A DNA stretch of 64,000 nucleotides from JBBDYH01 sp040901795 (GTDB lineage Bacteria; Planctomycetota; Planctomycetia; Pirellulales; JALHPA01), in NCBI GenBank assembly GCA_040901795.1, contig JBBDYH010000167.1, positions 124,001 to 188,000 on the forward strand. The letters are read 5' to 3'. The notes below the pieces were generated by a model. The model was not told the origin of the DNA, did not search any database, and worked only from the letters and a program-made list of their open reading frames with translations. Position 1 is the first letter of the stretch. Every line of letters begins with the position of its first letter. A program made the translations under genes and the position numbers. Below are positions 29,870 to 37,222 of the stretch, piece by piece.

Positions 29870-29911
29870 TCCGCGGTTTTCTCGCGCGCAGGTGACGACT
29901 CGGCCGCGCTC

Positions 29912-30076
29912 CTAGCGCACAGATACCGAGTTACTGCCTTGCTTGCGCAGCTTGTCAAGGAGGTCTTGTGCCGTTCGCTTACCGCTCTTGCTAAAGTGGC
30001 GGTAACTGAAGCGCATGTCCGGCTCGTCGGTCCAGCCCGATTTGTTGTCGGCATCAACGATGATGTTCTCGGCCAT
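29912..30076 (-). CDS. small basic protein, 54 aa, near the defence-like locus
   Basis: A complete small frame on the minus strand. It starts MAENIIVDADNKSGWTDEPD, continues MRFSYRHFSKSGKR and ends with a helix-like TAQDLLDKLRKQGSNSVSVR. GGAAA lies about 7 bp before the ATG. The codon pattern and balanced composition look coding, unlike the opposite-strand frames. I do not recognise the family. It is convergent with the methyltransferase gene and divergent from the HTH gene, so it may be an accessory or control protein of the neighbouring module, or unrelated. Confidence 0.55.
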   Translation of the reverse strand: MAENIIVDADNKSGWTDEPDMRFSYRHFSKSGKRTAQDLLDKLRKQGSNSVSVR

Positions 30077-30146
30077 GGGCGTTTCCAGGTAAGGTCACCA
30101 GCCCATCAGACGACCAGACGACCAGACCACCAGACTCTCCGCCCCC

Positions 30147-30176
30147 TTGACAACTGTGCCACTTCTATGGTATACA
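30147..30176 (+). promoter_or_regulatory. sigma-70-type promoter of the HTH gene
   Basis: TTGACA at 30147-30152 is followed after 18 bp by TATACA at 30171-30176, a close match to the housekeeping consensus. The start codon of the HTH gene is about 45 bp downstream at 30222, a sensible leader length. Confidence 0.6.
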
Positions 30177-30221
30177 CTTGAATACAAAATCCCATCCGGC
30201 CGCAACTCCCGAGGGGCCCCC

Positions 30222-31013
30222 ATGGATCAACAATTACCTCCCTTCGAACTCCGTGCACCCAGTCAAAACGGACACACGTCGAAAAACGGCGCCGATCCCG
30301 TCCATGCCCCGACTAACCCTGAAAAAGCCGCCCGCCTGTCGCCGCCTGTCCCATGCTTCACACCTCCCACCGTGCCGCCTCCCGGCGATTTGGCTGCCCA
30401 TGCCCCACGCTCCGGCCCGCCTCTCCTCTTCGACGACGCCAAACGCCTCCAATATTGCAATCTTCTGCATTTCGGCCTGACCAAAGGCAAAGCCGCCAAG
30501 ATCGTCGGCGTTTCACCTCGCACCGTCCAGCAAGCTGTCAAGAACGACCCGGAACTCGCCAACCGCGTTCATCAAGCCCGGCTTGTCAGTCACTCACGCG
30601 CCGCTGCCCAGGTTGCCCTTGCCGGCGAAAAAAGCTGGCGCGCCGCCGTCTGGCTGCTCGAACAGGGCAAGCGCCGCCGTGGCGCCGGCCGCCCGCGAAA
30701 AACGTCACAGCAATTGAGCGTTTCCCTCCTTCGCGACGACTTAAAGACGCTCGTTCGCGATCTACTGCTCGAAGTAATGCCCGAATTGCGCCATGGAATC
30801 TTCGCTCCGCCGGCTCCCATCCCCCCATCTCCCTTCGTATCTCCCCATCTCCCGCTAAAGCACCTCCCTGACGTCCTGCAAAATAAGACACATCCAAATG
30901 CGCAGCAACTCGCCCCCGCGCCCGCGCAGCCCTTGCCCGAAGCCAATGCACCGCACCAACTTGCAACAAACGCCCCTGCTGTCGCCACCACGGTTACTGC
31001 GCATAATCCGTGA
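30222..31013 (+). CDS. HTH protein with proline-rich tails, 263 aa
   Basis: Residues 70-120 hold a helix-turn-helix (LQYCNLLHFGLTKGKAAKIVGVSPRTVQQAVKNDPEL), like those of transposase or terminase small subunits. It is followed by a helical stretch (AAAQVALAGEKSWRAAVWLLEQGKRRRGAGRPRK) with an AT-hook-like GRPRK. Both ends are low-complexity and proline-rich, so only the centre is folded. It could be a DNA-binding regulator or a relic of a mobile element. Met at 30222 follows a sigma-70-like promoter; the upstream open frame covers that promoter and is rejected. It is divergent from the 54-aa gene. Confidence 0.65.
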   Translation: MDQQLPPFELRAPSQNGHTSKNGADPVHAPTNPEKAARLSPPVPCFTPPTVPPPGDLAAHAPRSGPPLLFDDAKRLQYCNLLHFGLTKGKAAKIVGVSPRTVQQAVKNDPELANRVHQARLVSHSRAAAQVALAGEKSWRAAVWLLEQGKRRRGAGRPRKTSQQLSVSLLRDDLKTLVRDLLLEVMPELRHGIFAPPAPIPPSPFVSPHLPLKHLPDVLQNKTHPNAQQLAPAPAQPLPEANAPHQLATNAPAVATTVTAHNP

Positions 31014-31190
31014 TTTAATTATTTTTCGCCGAAATTCAATCCCGATGCGCATTAAGATCCGCTGACACAATGGAACCGACCGTGGGGTCGTCGCGGCGAG
31101 CCGCGAGCGGCGACACTGCCGTTCCACATCGCCCCGCCAAAGCTGGAATTACACGTTGCCACGCACTATGCTATCTGGCGTCTGGTCGTT

Positions 31191-31254
31191 GGGTAACCCG
31201 ATGCGTGAGCGAGGTAGACTACGGGTAACCCGATGCGTGAGCGAGGTAGACTAC
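31191..31254. repeat. perfect tandem duplication of a 32-bp unit
   Basis: The unit starting GGGTAACCCGATGCGTG occurs at 31191-31222 and again, without any difference, at 31223-31254. Its core (acccgatgcgtgagcgagg) is close to the inner arm of the palindromic element at 41312-41412 (acccgaagcgtgagcgagg), so it is a member of the same dispersed repeat family. Identity of the two copies suggests a recent duplication. Confidence 0.75.
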
Positions 31255-31296
31255 GGTGCCTAAGATCTGTCGTCTCTGACAAAAAGGAGCGGGATT

Positions 31297-32367
31297 ATGC
31301 GTTCGCCTCGTCGCGTGCTCTGCATGGCTCTGTTGCTCGTCGTGCTCGCGGGTGGAGCGCTGTACGTGAACTATCAAGGCGTCGGCGGCGACATGACGCG
31401 GAACGCTGAGGCGTTCGTGGACACGCTCTCCGAGCAACAACGCGAGCGCACCGTGTTGAGATACAACGACCCGAAGCGACTGGACTGGCACTTTATTCCG
31501 AAGAACGACCGGAAGGGACTGCAGATCAAGGACATGACGCCCGAGCAGCGGAAGGCGGCTCATGCGCTGTTGAAAAGCGCCCTGAGCCAAATCGGTTACG
31601 ACAAGGCGGTCGTCATCATGGAACTCGAAAAGATCCTGCACGAGCTGGAAAAGGCTCGCGACGGCGGCAATATCCGCGATCCGGAGCGGTACTACTTCAC
31701 CGTCTTCGGCAAGCCGGCCAGCGAAGGCAAATGGGGCTTAAGCGTCGAAGGGCATCATCTGTCGCTTAACTTTGCGGTCGAAGACGGCCGGGTGCTTTCA
31801 ACCACGCCGACGTTTTTTGGCGCCAACCCTGCGGAAGTCAAGCAAGCGGCGGGTGGCGGACCCAAGCCAGGGATGCGCGTGCTGGCGAAGGAAGAGGACC
31901 TGGCGTTCAAGCTGCTGGCAGCCCTCGACGAGAAGCAGCGCGGGATTGCGGTTGTCGCCGAAAAGGCGCCGCGCGACATCCGGGCGGCGGCCGAAGCGCA
32001 AGCGCCCGACGCCAGGCCGCAAGGATTACCGGTCAAGGGCATGACGGCCGCGCAAGCCGGGTTACTCCGCGAGCTGATCCAGGTTTACGCCGACAACATG
32101 CCGGCGGATATTGCCGGAGCGCGGATGAAGTCGATTGACGAGGCCGGCTGGGAGGGCGTGTACTTCGCCTGGGCGGGGGCCAACAAGCCGGGCGTGGGCC
32201 ATCAGTACTACATCCAGGGACCGACGTTCCTGATCGAGCTCAACAACACGCAGACTGACGCGTCGGGCAACCGCGCCAACCATATTCACAGCGTCTGGCG
32301 CGACATGCGCGGGGATTTCGGCATTCCGCGCGCGGCGTCGAATGGCAAAGCCGCTGCCGGCCAATAA
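31297..32367 (+). CDS. DUF3500 family exported protein, 356 aa
   Basis: A signal peptide or anchor (VLCMALLLVVLAGGALYV) precedes a domain matching the DUF3500 family: AEAFVDTLSEQQRERTVLRYND, then KRLDWHFIPKNDRKGLQIKDMTPEQRKAAHALLKSALSQIGY, GKWGLSVEGHHLSLNFAVEDG and a C-terminal GHQYYIQGPTFLIELNNTQTDASGNRANHIHSVWRDMRGDFG. The repeated His/Asn pairs (EGHH, NHIH) suggest a metal or small-ligand site. The function of the family is not established. It stands alone with a good purine-rich element (aaaaggagcggg) before the ATG. Confidence 0.85.
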   Translation: MRSPRRVLCMALLLVVLAGGALYVNYQGVGGDMTRNAEAFVDTLSEQQRERTVLRYNDPKRLDWHFIPKNDRKGLQIKDMTPEQRKAAHALLKSALSQIGYDKAVVIMELEKILHELEKARDGGNIRDPERYYFTVFGKPASEGKWGLSVEGHHLSLNFAVEDGRVLSTTPTFFGANPAEVKQAAGGGPKPGMRVLAKEEDLAFKLLAALDEKQRGIAVVAEKAPRDIRAAAEAQAPDARPQGLPVKGMTAAQAGLLRELIQVYADNMPADIAGARMKSIDEAGWEGVYFAWAGANKPGVGHQYYIQGPTFLIELNNTQTDASGNRANHIHSVWRDMRGDFGIPRAASNGKAAAGQ

Positions 32368-32482
32368 TTGCCGCGACGCTATCGGTCGATTGGAACCGCC
32401 GAGGCGCGGAGACGCAGAGGATTCACCGTTATCCGAGTTATCCGCGGTTCGCTCCGCGTCTTTGCGTCTCTGCGGTAGAATC

Positions 32483-32698
32483 TCAATCATCACCGAGTTC
32501 AGAAACTCTAAGAATTTTTTGAACTCGGTCGGTAAGCGGATCATAACCAAACATGCTCTGCCGCATCATCTCCAGGGCCAATAGCCGTTCATCCGGAGTC
32601 TTCGACCACCAAAACTTGCGATCGTCCCCCTCCTGCTCTAGCGAACGAACCTCAAAGGCCGTCTTATCGAGGCGAAAGGATTCAAATTCGGTGGACAT
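32483..32698 (-). CDS. small hypothetical protein, 71 aa
   Basis: The sequence starts MSTEFESFRLDKTAFEVRSLEQEGDDRKFWWSKTPDERLLALEMMRQ and continues MFGYDPLTDRVQKILRVSELG. I recognise this as a small conserved family found in many environmental bacteria (EGDDRKYW..KTPEERL), often near nucleotidyltransferase-type genes, though no such gene is seen here. It has no signal peptide or membrane helix. A repeat carrying cgcggagacgcagag lies just beyond its 3' end (about 32406). Confidence 0.7.
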   Translation of the reverse strand: MSTEFESFRLDKTAFEVRSLEQEGDDRKFWWSKTPDERLLALEMMRQSMFGYDPLTDRVQKILRVSELGDD

Positions 32699-32869
32699 GG
32701 ATGTAGCCGGTTCCGTCGCGGTGCACTTGCACTATTCTAGCATCGACCGCATCGTCAAGGAATCTCAATGCCGTCACTTTGGATACGAAGGACATCCGGC
32801 TCATTTGCACATAATCGGTTCGTTAACTAGATTGGCCTTACGCTAGTTCTCTTTGCCGCAGGGCCGCCT

Positions 32870-34462
32870 ATGAGCATGTCTCTCAATCCCGAAGCGATCT
32901 GGTCAGAGCGCTTCGCCGAAATTGGCAACGTCATCGAGTCGGACTGCGAATTGTTGGTCGACCGCTGGGCGGAACGCGCCAAAGAAGAGCAACCCAATGC
33001 CGAAGCTGCGCATTTTCTGGAGATGCGCGATATGCTGCCGGCGCTGTTGCGGGCCATCGGCCGAGCGCTCGCGCAGTCAGGCGAGGAGGCCGCCGTCCGC
33101 CATTGCCTGATCGCCTTGGAGCACGGGGAACAGCGTTGGAAAGTCGGTTGGCAACTGGCCGAAGTCGTCCGCGACTATCAAATCCTGCGGCTGGTGATCC
33201 TCGATCATCTCGACCGCACGCTCAATCACTGGCCGCTGACGGTACGCGAGACGATGGCCGTGGGGCTGGCGCTGGACGAAGCGATCTCGGCCAGCGTGGT
33301 AGCCTATGTGGGCCATCAGGAGCGCGGGCTGCGCGAGGCGAGCGAGCGACTCAACGAATTCCTGGCGATTCTGGGACACGAGCTGCGGAACCCGCTGTCG
33401 GCGATCGTCACCACGCTGCAACTGCTCCGGCTGCAACAGGCGGTGGCGCCGTCGCAGCAGCAAGCCTACGACGTACTCGACCGGCAAGTCGCCCAGCTTA
33501 CGCGGCTGTTGGACGATATGTTGGATGTATCGCGTCTGACGCGCGGCAATCTGCAGCTCTCGAAGGCGGTTATCGCCGCGCAGGAAGTGATCCGCCGCAG
33601 TGTCGAAACGACGCGCTCGCTCGTCGCTGCACGAGGTCACACGCTGAAGGTCGCGACGCCGGCTGTCCCCCTCGAGCTGTTCGCCGATCCGGGACGTTTG
33701 GAGCAAGTCTTGACGAATCTCTTAACGAACGCGGCCAAGTACACCCCGCCCGATGGCAAGATCGAGGTCGAGCTAACGACTGACGACGGTGAAGCGGTGA
33801 TCCGCATCCGCGACAATGGCGAAGGTATTTCAGCCGACATGCTGCCGCGGATTGTCGAAATATTCACCCAAGCGCCACAACATCGCGGCCAGGGACTGGG
33901 CATTGGGCTGGCCCTGGCGAGCACGCTGATCGAGATGCACGGTGGAAGGCTCGAGGCGCATAGCGACGGTCCGAGTACGGGAAGCGAGTTCGTTTGCCGC
34001 CTGCCGTTGGCTTCGCCGACCCAACGCGTCGTCGCTGGGCCCGCTGTCCCACTCGTTCCGCTCACCGCGCCGGAAAAACGGTACAGCATTCTGGTGATCG
34101 ACGATCAGGTCGATGCCCTCTATGAATTGTGCTTGCTCCTGAAGCTGTTTGGACATGAAGTGCATCTCGCACACAGCGGTCCGGAAGGGCTCGCCGAGGC
34201 GAACCGTGTTCGCCCGCAGGTGGTACTGCTGGATATCAGCATGCCGGGAATGGACGGCTATGAGACTGCACGCCGGCTACGGGCAGAACCTGAGATGGAG
34301 CAGTCACTGATTGTGGCCATGACCGGTTATCCCCAAGACGACGTTCACGAGCGGGCATTGCAGTCCGGTTTCGACCACCAGCTCATCAAACCGGTGTCGT
34401 TCGAGACGGTTCAGAAGCTGTTGGCCGAGCGGCAACGTGCGCCCGCGCAGCCGTGGAACTGA
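32870..34462 (+). CDS. soluble hybrid histidine kinase with RsbR-like N-terminus and receiver, 530 aa
   Basis: Residues 1-155 form an all-helical globin-like RsbRD-type sensor region (LLVDRWAERAKEE, LPALLRAIGRALAQSG, VVRDYQILRLVILDHLDR). HisKA follows with H170 in LAILGHELRNPLSAI, then HATPase_c (DPGRLEQVLTNLLTNAAKYT, RDNGEGIS, GQGLGIGLALASTLIEMHGG), and a receiver with D455 in VVLLDISMPGMDGYE. No membrane segment is seen, so it senses a cytoplasmic signal. It resembles the kinase at 43810..46653 in its HELRNPL box and in lacking an output domain, so a common downstream Hpt/regulator is likely. Confidence 0.9.
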   Translation: MSMSLNPEAIWSERFAEIGNVIESDCELLVDRWAERAKEEQPNAEAAHFLEMRDMLPALLRAIGRALAQSGEEAAVRHCLIALEHGEQRWKVGWQLAEVVRDYQILRLVILDHLDRTLNHWPLTVRETMAVGLALDEAISASVVAYVGHQERGLREASERLNEFLAILGHELRNPLSAIVTTLQLLRLQQAVAPSQQQAYDVLDRQVAQLTRLLDDMLDVSRLTRGNLQLSKAVIAAQEVIRRSVETTRSLVAARGHTLKVATPAVPLELFADPGRLEQVLTNLLTNAAKYTPPDGKIEVELTTDDGEAVIRIRDNGEGISADMLPRIVEIFTQAPQHRGQGLGIGLALASTLIEMHGGRLEAHSDGPSTGSEFVCRLPLASPTQRVVAGPAVPLVPLTAPEKRYSILVIDDQVDALYELCLLLKLFGHEVHLAHSGPEGLAEANRVRPQVVLLDISMPGMDGYETARRLRAEPEMEQSLIVAMTGYPQDDVHERALQSGFDHQLIKPVSFETVQKLLAERQRAPAQPWN

Positions 34463-34579
34463 TGCGAGCATTCCCCTGAGCCTTGTCAATCCCTTGACCT
34501 GGAATTTGCAAACGGCGGGTCGCAAGCGCTCAGATCGCGCCCGTCCACAGATCCAATAGAACCGCTGGCCAGGCTCTGC

Positions 34580-36046
34580 ATGCGTTTCCTCGCACTCGCC
34601 ACCGACTATGACGGAACGATTGCCACCGGCGGCCAGGTCGGCGAGACAACTTTTGCGGCACTGGAGCATCTGCGCCGCTCCGGCCGTCGAGTGCTGCTGG
34701 TGACCGGGCGCGAGATCCCGGACCTGATGCACGTCTGTCCGCGGCTCGATGCCTTTGATCGCATCGTCGCCGAGAACGGGGCGCTGGTGTACAACCCTGC
34801 CACGCGCGCGGAGACTCCGCTGGCGGCCGCTCCGCCGCCAGAGTTCATTGAGCTCCTCAAAGCGCGGCATGTGAGTCCGATGTCGATCGGCCGCGTGATC
34901 GTGGCGACCTGGCAACCGTACGAGACGGTCGTGCTGGAAACGATTCGCGATCTCGGTCTCGAGATGCAGGTCATTTTCAACAAGGGGGCGGTGATGATTC
35001 TGCCCTCGGGTGTGAACAAGGCGACCGGCCTTGCCGCCACGCTCGAGGAGATGTGTCTGTCGCCGCATAACGTGGTGGCGGTGGGGGACGCCGAGAACGA
35101 TCATGCGCTCTGCAAAGCGTGCGAGGCATCGGCGGCGGTGGCCAACGCGTTGCCGACACTCAAGGATGCCGTAGACATTGTCCTGGACAATCATCACGGG
35201 GCGGGCGTCGAAGAGCTGATTCATCGCGTCCTCGAGGATGACTTGCGATCGATCGAACCGCGGCTCGTGCGCCATCACCTGCCGCTGGGCAAATCCAGCG
35301 ATGGACGCGAGGTCTTATTGCCGCCCTATGGCATCAATCTGCTGATTACCGGCCCCCGCGGCGGCGGCAAGTCGTCGTTAGCCGCGGCGCTACTCGACCG
35401 ATTGGCGAAGAGCAAGTACCAGTTCTGCGTCGTCGATCCGGACGGCAGCTATCAGCATTTTGAGCATGCGACATCCATCGGCCACCACCAGCAGTCGCTC
35501 GATCTGAACGCCGTCGTACAGCTTCTGGAAAAGCCCAATCAAAACGCCCATGTCAGCCTGGCGAGTGTTGCCCTGGAGGAACGCCCGAGTCTGTTTCTGT
35601 CTTTGGTGGTTGCTTTGGAGCGATTGCGCGCGAAGACCGGTCGTCCGCATTGGTTGATCATTGACGACGCGGAACACTTACTGCCGTACGGAGCGCCCCA
35701 GGATTCTTTGCCGCTCCCCCTTGACCTCAGTCGCGTGGCGTTGATCACCGAGGCGCCGCGGCAGTTGTCGGCGATCGCGCTGCCGAAGATCAATGCGCTG
35801 GCGGTGGTCGGCGACCAGCCGGAACGCACCGTGGCCGAATTCTGCGAGGCGGCCGGCCGAGCCACACCGTTATTGCCAACATCGCCGCTGGCCGCGGGCG
35901 AGATCGTCTTCTGGAAACTGGACAGCTCGACGGGTCCCCTCCGGATGCGAGTTGACCGGACTGAGACACGACCATCACCGGTCGGCGGCCAAGTGGCAAC
36001 CGGCGAAAACTTTGACAGGCCCGCAGCTAGTGGTTTGGCACACTAA
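34580..36046 (+). CDS. HAD phosphatase fused to HerA-like P-loop ATPase, 488 aa
   Basis: Residues 1-215 are a HAD-IIB (Cof/sucrose-phosphatase-like) hydrolase: ATDYDGTIATGG (nucleophile Asp), LVTGREIPDL, NKATGLAATLEEM with the catalytic Lys, and VVAVGDAENDHALC. Residues 250-450 form a P-loop ATPase with Walker A GPRGGGKSS, a Walker B-like HWLIIDDAEHLL, and VVDPDGSY, like the DUF87/HerA group. The joining of a sugar-phosphate phosphatase with an ATPase is uncommon; in this setting a role in trehalose/glycogen metabolism or its control is possible. It is followed by a sigma-54-like promoter and the small membrane protein. Confidence 0.8.
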   Translation: MRFLALATDYDGTIATGGQVGETTFAALEHLRRSGRRVLLVTGREIPDLMHVCPRLDAFDRIVAENGALVYNPATRAETPLAAAPPPEFIELLKARHVSPMSIGRVIVATWQPYETVVLETIRDLGLEMQVIFNKGAVMILPSGVNKATGLAATLEEMCLSPHNVVAVGDAENDHALCKACEASAAVANALPTLKDAVDIVLDNHHGAGVEELIHRVLEDDLRSIEPRLVRHHLPLGKSSDGREVLLPPYGINLLITGPRGGGKSSLAAALLDRLAKSKYQFCVVDPDGSYQHFEHATSIGHHQQSLDLNAVVQLLEKPNQNAHVSLASVALEERPSLFLSLVVALERLRAKTGRPHWLIIDDAEHLLPYGAPQDSLPLPLDLSRVALITEAPRQLSAIALPKINALAVVGDQPERTVAEFCEAAGRATPLLPTSPLAAGEIVFWKLDSSTGPLRMRVDRTETRPSPVGGQVATGENFDRPAASGLAH

Positions 36047-36051
36047 GTGCA
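36036..36051 (+). promoter_or_regulatory. sigma-54-type promoter, 38-aa membrane protein gene
   Basis: TGGCACACTAAGTGCA: the -24 element TGGCAC is perfect and the -12 element reads GTGCA (consensus TTGCA). GG (36037-36038) and GC (36049-36050) are 12 bp apart, as required. It lies about 55 bp before the ATG at 36106. TTTGGCACA at 36034-36042 also pairs with TGTGCCAAA at 36063-36071, so the site sits in a 9-bp inverted repeat. Confidence 0.7.
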
Positions 36052-36105
36052 ACATCGCATGCTGTGCCAAAACCAAATGGGGCAATACCAGGAGCGGACA
36101 AAACT

Positions 36106-36222
36106 ATGAGACGCGTAAGCAGTTATCTTCGCGAGGGGAAAGTCGGGTGGATTGTTCTGTGGCTCCTTGGCGTGCCGATTCCGGTGTTGCTCCTGCTATT
36201 TCTGATACGCGGATGCACATAG
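36106..36222 (+). CDS. 38-aa single-pass membrane protein
   Basis: Too short for routine gene calling but convincing: AGGAGCGG lies about 8 bp before ATG 36106, and the peptide reads MRRVSSYLREGKVGWIVLWLLGVPIPVLLLLFLIRG with a final Cys-Thr. One membrane helix contains an unusual GVPIPV core. I recall near-identical tiny proteins (EGKVGWIVLWLLGVPIPVLL) from other bacteria with stress-gene clusters, with no function assigned. It is expressed from a sigma-54-type promoter just upstream. Confidence 0.75.
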   Translation: MRRVSSYLREGKVGWIVLWLLGVPIPVLLLLFLIRGCT

Positions 36223-36287
36223 CGGACAAGTAAGCTATGATTGGCGCAGAGCTGGCGCCGGCGGAGCCGCATGCTCCAGCCCGTCGT

Positions 36288-36303
36288 CGGCTCTTGTTTT
36301 GCG
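36288..36303 (+). promoter_or_regulatory. sigma-54-type promoter candidate, YflT-like gene at 36371
   Basis: CGGCTCTTGTTTTGCG: GGC at -24 and a full TTGC at -12, with GG (36289-36290) and GC (36301-36302) 12 bp apart. It deviates at the first base and at A5. The start codon at 36371 is about 55 bp beyond the expected start point. This is one of the weaker members of the set. Confidence 0.45.
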
Positions 36304-36370
36304 CCTTGCAAGCGCGGAGGATAGCGCCAGGTTGCTGCGAGTGCAGCGCCGTATCACCCAAGGTAAGCCC

Positions 36371-36874
36371 ATGGCGACGAACGCCGTGCAGCCCGAAGTT
36401 GTCATCGCAGTATTCGCCGATCTCCTTGCAGCCCGGCAGTGCATCGAAGATTTGCGCTTGGCGGGATTCTCCGAGGACGAAATCGGCGTGGTTGCTCCCG
36501 ACGACTTAGAGCTGGACCGGGAAGAGGTCGCCGAGCACTCGATGGTGGCCGAAGGATCGGTAGTGGGCGCGTTCGCCGGCGCGGGGCTGGGGAGTTTGTG
36601 GGGCGTTGCGATGGTCGCCGGGCTGTTACCGGTAATCGGACCGATCGTTGCGGGAGGACTGCTTGCCAGCGTCATTGTTACCGCGGCCACGGGCGCTGCG
36701 CTCGGCAGCCTGGCGGGCGCCTTGGTCGGATTGGGCGTGCCCGAAGAAGAAGCCGCTCGTTATGAGCAGAAACTGCACGAAGGGCACGTCGTGGTCACTG
36801 TGAAATCGCCCAGCCGGAGTAGTGAAGCGATGGCGATTCTCAATCGGCATCATGCCAGCGTCGAGACGGCGTAG
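36371..36874 (+). CDS. YflT/GSP17M-like general stress protein with glycine-zipper, 167 aa
   Basis: The N-terminal 60 residues have the general stress protein 17M-like fold (VIAVFADLLAARQCIEDLRLAGFSEDEIGVVAPDD), followed by a long Gly/Ala-rich hydrophobic region (residues 60-120: VVGAFAGAGLGSLWGVAM, VGPIVAGGLLASVIVTAATGAALGSLAGALVGLG) that looks like a membrane-inserting glycine zipper, and a C-terminal YEQKLHEGHVVVTVKSPSRSSEA strand-helix. The gene at 38321..38854 has the same layout. Homologues are typical of stress regulons. Met at 36371 was chosen over 36299 because the family starts shortly before VIAVF. Confidence 0.78.
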   Translation: MATNAVQPEVVIAVFADLLAARQCIEDLRLAGFSEDEIGVVAPDDLELDREEVAEHSMVAEGSVVGAFAGAGLGSLWGVAMVAGLLPVIGPIVAGGLLASVIVTAATGAALGSLAGALVGLGVPEEEAARYEQKLHEGHVVVTVKSPSRSSEAMAILNRHHASVETA

Positions 36875-36885
36875 AGTCGCAGGTA

Positions 36886-36968
36886 GCGGAATTCACCAGA
36901 ATTCCGGCTTGCGAACGACGCCCGAGTCTGGCAAATCCGACGTCAACCCAAACTCTGGCGACTTCGGT
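36886..36968. repeat. dispersed repeat with GGAATTC palindromes, copy 1
   Basis: GCGGAATTCACCAGAATTCC followed by ggcttgcgaac and, further on, CTCTGGCGACTTCGG. The same arrangement recurs at 47791-47850 (gcggaattcgccagaattcc, ggctgcgaac, tctggcgacttcgg). The two copies lie about 11 kb apart, both in intergenic DNA of the stress island. Confidence 0.65.
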
Positions 36969-37135
36969 CACAAAAGTTTCTGACCGTGCGGCTATCACGC
37001 TGAAAGGGATTGGTTCAGCGCCTTTGGAACCTAGGTAAGAGATCGGCTCGCCGCGACCTCTCTGGAGTTTTCCTATGTTTTGTCCGTCGCGTATCTTCAC
37101 GCAGCGGCCTGTGGTTTAGGACAACTTCCCCTGTC

Positions 37136-37151
37136 AGGCATACGAAATGCA
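37136..37151 (+). promoter_or_regulatory. sigma-54-type promoter candidate, DUF4142 gene
   Basis: AGGCATACGAAATGCA: GGCA at -24 and TGCA at -12, GG (37137-37138) and GC (37149-37150) 12 bp apart. It lies about 60 bp before the expected leader end and 72 bp before ATG 37223. Confidence 0.55.
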
Positions 37152-37222
37152 ATCCCGAGACTGCTCCTCGAAGATCGCGCGTGGCGGTCTTCGAATCTCT
37201 CTTTTCCCAAGGAGTGCAGGAT

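Noticed and set aside
31191..31254. Direct repeats considered as the beginning of a CRISPR array.
   Set aside because: The two 32-bp units adjoin without spacers, and no further units follow.
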